Shown here: in pieces, positions 57,912 to 64,000 of the stretch
Position numbering within the stretch: position 1 is the first letter of the stretch
Layout: every line of letters begins with the position of its first letter
Assembly (NCBI RefSeq): GCF_001672295.1
Contig: NZ_JXMS01000003.1
Location: forward strand, 119,306-183,305
Source: Halodesulfovibrio spirochaetisodalis
GTDB lineage: Bacteria; Desulfobacterota; Desulfovibrionia; Desulfovibrionales; Desulfovibrionaceae
Length of the DNA: 64,000 bases
Direction of reading: 5' to 3'
Notes under the pieces: model-generated
The model's database searches: none
The model's input: only the letters and a program-made list of their open reading frames with translations
What the model was told of the DNA's origin: nothing
Made by a program: the position numbers and the translations under genes

Positions 57912-59867
57912 ATGTATCAAGATAAAGAACTGCAAGAATATCGTGACCTGCTCCAGCCGCCAGCCGAGTTCGATCAGGGGTTCGACTGGAAGACCATTAT
58001 TGGTGCGATTTTTATAGGCTTCTTAATGATGCCGGGCAGCATGTACCTGCAACTTGTCATCGGACAAGGAATCGGGCCTGCCGCACGTTGGGTAACGATT
58101 ATTCTTTTTGCTGAAGTGGCAAAACGCTCATATACGGAATTGAAACAACAAGAAGTATTCCTTCTTTTCTATATGGCAGGTGCGGCACTGGCTTCACCAT
58201 TTTCCGGCCTGCTATGGAACCAGTATCTGGTGCAGTCAGATGCTGCAAAAATGCTGGGGCTTACTGAATTCATCCCAACATGGATAGCTCCACAACCCGG
58301 GTCGGAAGCACTGGCTTCGCGTACTTTTTTCCATGAAGACTGGCTGATACCTATCCTGCTCCTTGTGGGTGCCCAAATAGTCCAGCGTATTGATCACTTT
58401 GGTCTTGGTTATGCCTTGTACCGTCTGACTTCAGATGTAGAAAAACTGCCGTTTCCAATGGCACCCGTTGGGGCACTGGGAACCATGGCACTGGCTGAAT
58501 CAACAGAAGACCGAAAATCCGGCTGGAAGTGGAGAATTTTCTCCGTAGGTGGCGTTATCGGGTTAATCTTCGGGTTCTTCTATATTCTCCTCCCCGCCCT
58601 GTCCGGTTTGTTATTTGAGGAACCCATACGTCTGATACCTATCCCGTGGATTGAGCTTACACGGCACACAGAAGCCGTTCTTCCAGCTGTTGCCACAGGC
58701 TTGCAGTTTGACCTTACGCTGGTCTTTGTAGGTATGGTACTCCCGTTCTGGGCGGTTATCGGGGGACTTATCGGACTCATCGTCACCATTGCAGCCAACC
58801 CGCTCCTGTTCGACATGGGGATTCTTCACCGCTGGAAACCGGGGATGGAAACTGTTGAAACAGTCTTTGCCAACAACTTTGACTTCTATATGTCATTCGG
58901 TATCGGACTTGGACTTGCCATTGCCATCATCGGTGTATGGCAGGTAATACGCTCGTTCAGAACACAGAGCGGCGGACTTGATTTTTCCAAACTGCTTAAT
59001 CCGCCCGCAGGACGAGGGGACATCAACTTCTGGCTGTCCATCGGCATCTACTTCTTCTCCACCATTGCCTACATTCTTATATGTCGCTGGCTGGTTCCAA
59101 GCTTTCCGTGGGTCTTCTTCCTGATCTACGGTTTTGTGTACACGCCTATCGCGTCCTATATCAGCGCCCGAATGGAAGGAATTGTAGGTCAGTTCGTTTC
59201 CCTGCCGTTTGTGCGGGAAGCAAGCTTTATCGCCGGTGCCAAGTATTTCGGCTACAGCGGCATAGAAATTTGGTACGCACCGATTCCGCTCCATAACTAC
59301 GGTGAAGCAACCGTACAATTCCGTGAGATTGAACTCACAGGCACCAATCTTCGCGGGATCATTAAAGCGGAGTTTGTGGTTTTCCCTATCGTTATTATTG
59401 CGTCTTTACTGTTCTCACAATTCCTCTGGAAACTGGCACCTATTCCGTCCGCCAGCTACCCGTTCGCCCAGAAAATATGGCACTTGCAGGCACTCAACTC
59501 GCTACTTATGCAATCCTCTACCCTTGAAGGCAATTCGCTATTCTATCAGGCACTCAACTTTCTCTACGTGGGTTCCGGCATCGGGCTTGGGCTTATTCTC
59601 TACGGCTTCCTTTCCATTTTCGGACTACCCATCATGCTTGTATACGGCGTCGTCCGCGGCCTTGGGCAATCCACCCCACACGGTATCATTCTCGAAGTCA
59701 TAGGCGCCTTGCTGGGACGATACTTCTTCCTCAAAAAATACGGTAAGGAGTGGCGGCATTATGCGCCGGTATTACTGGCAGGATTCTCCTGTGGTATGGG
59801 GCTGACAGGCATGCTTGCCATGGGCTGCACGCTTATCCTCAAATCCTTAAGCCAGCTTGCATATTGA
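57912..59867 (+). CDS. OPT-like large membrane protein, second partner
   Basis: This 651-residue protein has about 14-15 TM segments. It opens with a cytoplasmic helix (MYQDKELQEYRDLLQPPAEF), then GAIFIGFLMMPGSMYLQLVI. It contains QRIDHFGLGYALYRLTSDVE, KLPFPMAPVGALGTMALAES and YTPIASYISARMEGIVGQ, which look like OPT-superfamily (oligopeptide/metal-chelate transporter) segments. It differs from the protein before it but is similar in size and topology, so the two may form a heterodimer. It is the last gene of the cluster, followed 10 bases later by the dispersed repeat. Substrate unknown. Peptide-type OPT function is unproven. Confidence 0.72.
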   Translation: MYQDKELQEYRDLLQPPAEFDQGFDWKTIIGAIFIGFLMMPGSMYLQLVIGQGIGPAARWVTIILFAEVAKRSYTELKQQEVFLLFYMAGAALASPFSGLLWNQYLVQSDAAKMLGLTEFIPTWIAPQPGSEALASRTFFHEDWLIPILLLVGAQIVQRIDHFGLGYALYRLTSDVEKLPFPMAPVGALGTMALAESTEDRKSGWKWRIFSVGGVIGLIFGFFYILLPALSGLLFEEPIRLIPIPWIELTRHTEAVLPAVATGLQFDLTLVFVGMVLPFWAVIGGLIGLIVTIAANPLLFDMGILHRWKPGMETVETVFANNFDFYMSFGIGLGLAIAIIGVWQVIRSFRTQSGGLDFSKLLNPPAGRGDINFWLSIGIYFFSTIAYILICRWLVPSFPWVFFLIYGFVYTPIASYISARMEGIVGQFVSLPFVREASFIAGAKYFGYSGIEIWYAPIPLHNYGEATVQFREIELTGTNLRGIIKAEFVVFPIVIIASLLFSQFLWKLAPIPSASYPFAQKIWHLQALNSLLMQSSTLEGNSLFYQALNFLYVGSGIGLGLILYGFLSIFGLPIMLVYGVVRGLGQSTPHGIILEVIGALLGRYFFLKKYGKEWRHYAPVLLAGFSCGMGLTGMLAMGCTLILKSLSQLAY

Positions 59868-59876
59868 CTCAGCGGG

Positions 59877-60030
59877 ATGCTTGCCTCCGGCGGGCAAGGG
59901 CTCTGCCCTGCACCCGCAAGGGGCTCGCCCCTTGACCCGAGTATACGCGAAACGGTCCGTCATTTATAGAACCGGAAGCCGCGAAGACGCTATCCTTCCA
60001 TAACAACAGAAAAGGTTGTTCTGACGCCTT
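59877..60030 (+). repeat. Dispersed intergenic repeat, copy B
   Basis: It starts 10 bases after the last cluster gene. It aligns with copy A from the gggctctgccc mini-hairpin through caagggg-ctcg-ccccttg, TTGACCC, GTATACGCGAA, GGAAGCCGCG and the CCTTCCATAACA block. In place of A's palindrome it has a 7-bp stem with a 4-base loop, so the hairpin is kept although the sequence differs. The 3' terminator of copy A is reduced to a small aacaac/gttgtt hairpin. It also begins with TGCCTCCGGCGG, the inverse of the tandem motif near copy A. Confidence 0.82.
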
Positions 60031-60169
60031 AATTATCGATTGAGTACATCCGCATATCGCTATGTCATTTTGTAAAAGTCACACGCTTACGTATGTAATA
60101 TAAGCTTCGCTCCTGACTTTTTATAGTCCCCATCCTACACATACGTTACCCCAATATGAAAATCTCCCT
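60031..60169. other. Spacer between facing repeat copies
   Basis: AT-rich, about 140 bases, with no recognisable gene. Probably a leftover between two repeat insertions. Confidence 0.4.
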
Positions 60170-60325
60170 TAAGGCTGTCCCTCAAATGAAGGGCAGCTTT
60201 TTTGCTATAGAAAGGTAACTGTTACGCGACTTCAAACTGCGTAAGCAATGGACTGATTCGCGTATAAACGGGGTCAAGGGGACATGTCCCCTTGCGGGGG
60301 TGCAGGGGGCAGAGCCCACCTGCCC
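60170..60325 (-). repeat. Dispersed intergenic repeat, copy C (inverted)
   Basis: The minus strand aligns over its whole length with copy A: gggctctgccccctgcaccc, then the palindrome caaggggacatgtccccttg (60275-60294), TTGACCCC, TATACGCGAATC, ACCTTTCTATAGCA and the ggacagcc hairpin. Copy A has acgcgt at the palindrome centre where copy C has acatgt. Both are symmetric, so paired changes keep the hairpin. A possible ORF through this region (60300-60590) has no support. Confidence 0.85.
60173..60206 (+). terminator. Hairpin with T run on the plus strand, likely terminator of the 19-kb cluster
   Basis: Ggctgtccct (60173-60182) pairs with agggcagc (60190-60197, G-U included), followed by TTTTTTGC. 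It is the inverted counterpart of the copy A terminator and works in either direction. Confidence 0.7.
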
Positions 60326-60687
60326 GTCGGAGACAACAAAAAAAGCTTACGGTATCAACCTTCACACTGATACAGGTTTCCTGCCTGTGTTTCCTTCACA
60401 GAATCTTCTTCATCCTGTAAAACACTCACACAGCTGTCAGCACTGGATTAGCGGGCGTTGTGCCAGTTTCATCCAGCAAACCGGCAGTATTTATTTTTCA
60501 ATCAATAAACATTGTTCATTCAGGTCAGTTTACGTTCTTTCCGGTCATAATTCGTTATACGTTTTATGTGCAAAAAATCACGATGTGTAACACCATGAGC
60601 AGGAAATAAAAGCGTTGTCCTCTCCCGTAGTCACGATACAGTACGGACTTCTGAATGTTCAGATATAAATCTTCCTGAGGAGATAGC
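60326..60687 (+). promoter_or_regulatory. fdhE upstream region
   Basis: A 360-base gap with no convincing gene. It must hold the promoter of the fdhE operon, but I could not pick boxes with confidence. It ends in GAGGAGATAG, a strong ribosome site for fdhE. Confidence 0.4.
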
Positions 60688-61569
60688 ATGGAATTCAATC
60701 TGGAATTAGAAACCAAGAGACTTGAACGTAAACTTACCCATATCGCTAAAAAAGGGTTCCTGCCTGAGTCTCTTTTACAAATAGTCAGCAATACTGCTGT
60801 GCTTCAGCTGGCAAGCAGAGCCAATATTACTGTTGCTCCGTTGCAGCCTCAGGTTGCTTCTGACATGCATATTCAAGGTGCCCCGCTTGTTTCCAGAGCC
60901 GCTTTTCCCTACGACCCTAAGGAAACCGCTATTCTCTTCGGCAAGATGCTTGCTATGTTAGATAAAGCAGAAGAGCCGCTGGCATCCTCCGCCATGAAAA
61001 TCAGAGAAGCAATTGAAAAACAAGAATTAAGCATTCAGGAAGCATGTGATGCGTTTATCGCAGAAGACAACATGTTCTTTGCTGACTGGGCTGCCCGTAT
61101 TCCTGAATCCCCGAGCCTTGTACGTTTTCTGGCTCAAGGCAGTGTAACTCCGTCATTACAGGCGCAGACAGAACAATTAAAAGAGCATAGAAGCGATGAA
61201 GAGCCGTGGCCTTACGGACACTGTCCACACTGCGGATCTCAGCCTCTTATTGCCGCATTAAAAGAAAAAGAAGGCTTCAAATACCTCACCTGCTCATTCT
61301 GTCGTCTTGAATACCGCGCTAAGCGCCTGCAATGTGCTTTCTGCGGCGAAGAAGACCACAACAAACTCGAATACTTCAAAGCTGACGGCGAACCGGGATA
61401 TGAAGTTCAGGTTTGCAAAACATGCAGCTGCTATATTAAAATGAGTGATTTCCGTGAATTTGATAGGGTAAGCATTCCTGTCCTTGATGACCTTGAATCT
61501 CTCACACTCGACATTCTTGCTCGTAAACAAGGATACGCACGCCCTACACTCTCAGCATGGGGGTTTTAA
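60688..61569 (+). CDS. fdhE: Formate dehydrogenase accessory protein FdhE
   Basis: This 293-residue cytoplasmic protein assists maturation of formate dehydrogenase. The C-terminal rubredoxin-like zinc/iron part has four CxxC motifs in order (HCPHCGSQP, LTCSFCRLEYR, LQCAFCGEED, VCKTCSCYIK), followed by DFREFDRVSIPVLDDLESL, which is family-specific. The N-terminal half is helical. It overlaps fdhD by one base (TAATG) and opens an operon with fdhD, mobA and moaA, all for Mo/W-bis-MGD enzymes. The fdh structural genes are not in this window. Confidence 0.95.
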   Translation: MEFNLELETKRLERKLTHIAKKGFLPESLLQIVSNTAVLQLASRANITVAPLQPQVASDMHIQGAPLVSRAAFPYDPKETAILFGKMLAMLDKAEEPLASSAMKIREAIEKQELSIQEACDAFIAEDNMFFADWAARIPESPSLVRFLAQGSVTPSLQAQTEQLKEHRSDEEPWPYGHCPHCGSQPLIAALKEKEGFKYLTCSFCRLEYRAKRLQCAFCGEEDHNKLEYFKADGEPGYEVQVCKTCSCYIKMSDFREFDRVSIPVLDDLESLTLDILARKQGYARPTLSAWGF

Positions 61570-62288
61570 TGACGAAAAATACTTCCTGTCCACAGTGCAA
61601 ACCTAAACCGATTACTGTCACACAATACAAAGACGGTCAGTGGGCTGTGCACCCTGACGTTGTCAGTATTGAGGTACCGGTAACACTGCACTTTAATAAC
61701 GAGCCCACCCAATTATGGGCATGGCCGGAGCATCTTGAAGATCTGGTCGCCGGACACGCACTGCTCGATCTTGGCGGCGGCAGCATGGAAACTGTTGTCG
61801 AAAAAGTTAATGATCACGAATTTTCAGTAACGCTCGGCGAACCTATTGAAAATGATCTGGAACCGGGAAAACTCCACGGTGCAGAAATGCTTGCCGCAAT
61901 GGCCAAATTCATTGATGAAGAAGGTCAATGGCATGGCACAGGATGTTTCCATAGAGCGGGAGTCTACGATGCAAAAACGCATACTATGCTCCATCGCACC
62001 GAGGATATCGGCAGACATAACTGCGTTGACCGTCTTGCAGGTTGGGCAAGCAGAACAAAAACTCCGCTTTCCGGACTGGTACTCATGGTATCTGCCCGTG
62101 TGACAGCCAGCCTGTGTGCCAAGGCACTGCGTGCAGGATACAAGTTCATTATCAGCCGCTCTGCTGTAACAAGTGCTTCCATTGCAATGGCACAGGAACA
62201 CGGTGTTACTCTTGTGGGCTTTGCCCGAGATCAAGAAAAACGCTTTACCGTATTCCATGACCTGCAAACACCGAGGGTACTGACCTAA
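61569..62288 (+). CDS. fdhD: FdhD-family sulfurtransferase, without the canonical CGxCG loop
   Basis: This 239-residue protein matches FdhD, which delivers sulfur from IscS to the molybdenum cofactor of formate dehydrogenase. The family pattern is seen in GTGCFHRAGVYD, TEDIGRHNCVDRLAGW, SGLVLMVSARVTASLCAKAL and SRSAVTSASIAMAQEHG. The expected Cys-x2-Cys loop before the TG-x-H motif is absent. The region goes from LEPGKLHGAEMLAAMAKF straight into the TGC motif. A different Cys pair (CPQC, residues 7-10) lies at the N terminus. GTG at 61557 could start it, but the ATG at 61569 overlaps the fdhE stop. Confidence 0.85.
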   Translation: MTKNTSCPQCKPKPITVTQYKDGQWAVHPDVVSIEVPVTLHFNNEPTQLWAWPEHLEDLVAGHALLDLGGGSMETVVEKVNDHEFSVTLGEPIENDLEPGKLHGAEMLAAMAKFIDEEGQWHGTGCFHRAGVYDAKTHTMLHRTEDIGRHNCVDRLAGWASRTKTPLSGLVLMVSARVTASLCAKALRAGYKFIISRSAVTSASIAMAQEHGVTLVGFARDQEKRFTVFHDLQTPRVLT

Positions 62289-62902
62289 TGCTCGAAAACG
62301 GTTCAGATATTCTCACCGGAATAGTACTTGCCGGTGGACTGAGCTCACGAATGGGTCACGATAAGACCCGCATACACGTGCATGGAGAATCCGAGCCGGA
62401 TCTGCTTGTCTACACATGCAATCTGCTGGCTTCTGTGTGCTCTGAAGTATGGGTTTCCAGCAGGGAAGCCAAACCGCATGCGGACGGCTATCTCTGGGTG
62501 AAAGATGAAATTGAAGGTACAGGCCCTATCGGGGGGATTATGACCTCTCTGCGCGCTGCGCAGGGGCCCGTACTTGTTCTTTCCTGTGACCTGCCGTTCA
62601 TGGATTCAGCAATGCTGCAAAAGCTGATTTCATTCTGGAAACAAAAGCCGGAAGGAACACTGCACACCACATTTTTGCAAGAAGAAACAGGGTTTATTGA
62701 AGCACTTGTTTCCATCTATGAGTTCGAGGCACTGCCCCTTTTTGAACAGGCAGTTGACCGTGGAATATATAAACTGAGCCGTGTTGTTCCTGAGGAACAC
62801 AGGCACAGCCTGCCATATTCCCAGCAGGAGTCTTTGCCGTTCTTTAACGTAAACTATCCCGCAGACCTTGAAATGGCCCGCCGGATCATAGCTGCAATAT
62901 GA
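62288..62902 (+). CDS. mobA: Molybdenum cofactor guanylyltransferase MobA
   Basis: This 204-residue nucleotidyltransferase attaches GMP to molybdopterin to make the MGD cofactor. The signature is GIVLAGGLSSRMGHDKTRI. GTGPIGGIMTSLRAAQGPVL and SCDLPFMDSAML (metal-binding Asp) follow, and the C-terminal FNVNYPADLEMARR is typical. The start overlaps the fdhD stop (TAATG) and the end overlaps moaA (ATGA), so the four genes are translationally linked. A stand-alone MobA agrees with bis-MGD formate dehydrogenases, which are abundant in this group. Confidence 0.95.
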   Translation: MLENGSDILTGIVLAGGLSSRMGHDKTRIHVHGESEPDLLVYTCNLLASVCSEVWVSSREAKPHADGYLWVKDEIEGTGPIGGIMTSLRAAQGPVLVLSCDLPFMDSAMLQKLISFWKQKPEGTLHTTFLQEETGFIEALVSIYEFEALPLFEQAVDRGIYKLSRVVPEEHRHSLPYSQQESLPFFNVNYPADLEMARRIIAAI

Positions 62903-63933
62903 CACATACAACTATTAATACAGAAATAAACCCGTCGGTTGCCCTTACCGACAACCACGGGCGTACAGTCAATTACCTGCGTGTTTCTGTGACCGACCGC
63001 TGTAATTTGCGCTGCATGTACTGCTGGTCAGAAGACGGCATGCAGTTTATCCCGCATCCGAACATTATTACGTATGAAGAGATTGCCAGACTCGTGGACA
63101 TTTCTGTCGCCATGGGGGTCAGTAAAGTACGACTAACCGGCGGAGAACCCTTTGCCAGACGCAACTTCCTTGATCTGATAGAAATACTGCTCACCAAACA
63201 TCCTGAGCTTGATTTACGGCTTACTACCAACGCAACGCTCATGGGCGGAAAAGCAAAAGCGCTTGCGGATCTCGGTGTACGGTATGTGAATATTTCACTG
63301 GATACCTTTGACCGGAAAAAGTTCCAAAAAATTACCGGTCGCGACATGCTGCGCAACGTCACCCGATCTATTGATGACTGTATGGCACACGGGATTAAGG
63401 TTAAGATCAATACCGTTGCCTTAAAAGGAATCAATGACGACGAACTCCCCGTGTTTGTGAACTTTGCCAAAAACAATCCTGTGGACGTGCGGTTTATTGA
63501 GTTTATGCCTATGGGCGACTGCAGTGCATGGAGTGAAGAAAACTTCTGGTCTGCTGATGAGATCATGGCTGAAACCAACAAACTTGCGGTACTCACCAAA
63601 CTGGAAAAAGGAGAGCGACGTTCAGGCCCTGCCAAGCTCTTCGGTATCGAAGGCGGAAAAGGTCGTCTTGGCTTTATCACCCCAATGTCCAACCACTTCT
63701 GCTCCTCCTGCAACCGGTTGCGTATTACTGCTAACGGTAAGTTACGTACCTGCCTTTTCTCAGACAGTGAGCTTGATCTGCGCACCATGCTCCGTAATTC
63801 GTCCATAACAGATGCAGATATTGCAAACGTCATGCGCGAAGCTAACATTACGAAACCTCTCGGTGTTGAATTGCTTCATGCAAAACAGCAAAAAGAAGTC
63901 GCCGTTACCCGCATGAACGCAATCGGCGGCTAA
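62899..63933 (+). CDS. moaA: GTP 3',8-cyclase MoaA
   Basis: This 344-residue radical SAM enzyme catalyses the first step of molybdopterin synthesis. It has the N-terminal cluster motif CNLRCMYC (Cys35, Cys39, Cys42), the SAM motif RLTGGEPFARRNF, the GTP-site Arg region FIEFMPMGD, and the C-terminal second cluster motif HFCSSCNRLRITANGKLRTC. The chain ends ...MNAIGG, keeping the C-terminal Gly-Gly needed by MoaA. Overlaps mobA by 4 bases. Length is normal. Confidence 0.97.
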   Translation: MTHTTINTEINPSVALTDNHGRTVNYLRVSVTDRCNLRCMYCWSEDGMQFIPHPNIITYEEIARLVDISVAMGVSKVRLTGGEPFARRNFLDLIEILLTKHPELDLRLTTNATLMGGKAKALADLGVRYVNISLDTFDRKKFQKITGRDMLRNVTRSIDDCMAHGIKVKINTVALKGINDDELPVFVNFAKNNPVDVRFIEFMPMGDCSAWSEENFWSADEIMAETNKLAVLTKLEKGERRSGPAKLFGIEGGKGRLGFITPMSNHFCSSCNRLRITANGKLRTCLFSDSELDLRTMLRNSSITDADIANVMREANITKPLGVELLHAKQQKEVAVTRMNAIGG

Positions 63934-64000
63934 TATCTTTTTCGAAAATTTGCAGAGAAACTCCATATTTTCTGAATAAAAAAAGGATGATGCTGGCGCA
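63934..64000. other. Window end
   Basis: 67 bases with an AAAAAAAGG motif at 63978-63986 followed by ATGATG at 63987-63992. This may be the start of a next gene, but too little is shown to say. Confidence 0.3.

Noticed and set aside
60300..60590. A 96-codon plus-strand frame in the repeat region
   Set aside because: It starts inside the dispersed repeat copy C, has no ribosome site and no recognisable protein features.
62973..63848. 291-codon minus-strand frame opposite moaA
   Set aside because: Shadow of moaA, with Ser/Arg-rich composition typical of antisense reading.

Overview
The window most likely comes from a sulfate-reducing member of the Desulfovibrionales with moderate GC content, something like Halodesulfovibrio. 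The genus is an inference. Supporting evidence is a 105-residue DsrC with both C-terminal redox cysteines, a two-gene 2-hydroxyacid (D-lactate/glycolate type) dehydrogenase, a formate dehydrogenase maturation block (fdhE, fdhD, mobA, moaA), and a housekeeping order (trmD-rplS-rnhB-yraN-rsmI-PTS-smpB-glcD-glcF-secA-argJ) that I recall from Desulfovibrio genomes. There are no rRNA genes, no CRISPR array and no transposase or integrase.

Layout. 1-14,018 is a plus-strand housekeeping block: translation and RNA modification, PTS phosphotransfer proteins, tmRNA partner SmpB, hydroxyacid oxidation, SecA and ArgJ. 14,083-14,294 is a tRNA-Ser(GCU) gene with promoter and terminator. It is followed by an exported nuclease, aspartase and a divergent TetR-controlled RND efflux operon with two perfect operator-like palindromes. 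22,379-32,322 carries a chemoreceptor, GDPD, D-serine dehydratase, adenine deaminase, LarC, a CBS-ACT protein and dsrC. 32,503-40,731 is an all-minus accessory stretch: a small unknown, nucleoside hydrolase plus a solute-binding lipoprotein with no permease, a TauE exporter with its FCD-GntR regulator and operator, a CadC-like metal sensor, an orphan PAS histidine kinase and a small HMA-like protein.

40,866-59,867 is the most unusual part. It is a 19-kb run of thirteen plus-strand genes with many start-stop overlaps. They encode a radical SAM-TPR protein, four glycosyltransferases, a histidine phosphatase, a polysaccharide-deacetylase-like protein, a methyltransferase, an ABC module (minimal FtsX permease, LolD/MacB-type ATPase, and a 1,659-residue FtsX permease fused to a PA/M28-like periplasmic domain that appears to have lost its catalytic residues), and two very large OPT-like/DUF6785-type membrane proteins. 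I propose that this assembles and exports a cell-surface glycoconjugate by an uncharacterised route. No Wzx/Wzy, Wzm/Wzt or initiating transferase is present.

59,868-60,687 is an intergenic region with two facing copies of a ~155-bp dispersed repeat. A third copy lies behind secA. The conserved hairpin in this repeat changes sequence but keeps its symmetry between copies. 60,688-63,933 is the fdhE-fdhD-mobA-moaA operon for molybdenum/tungsten enzyme maturation. Its FdhD lacks the usual family Cys-rich loop.
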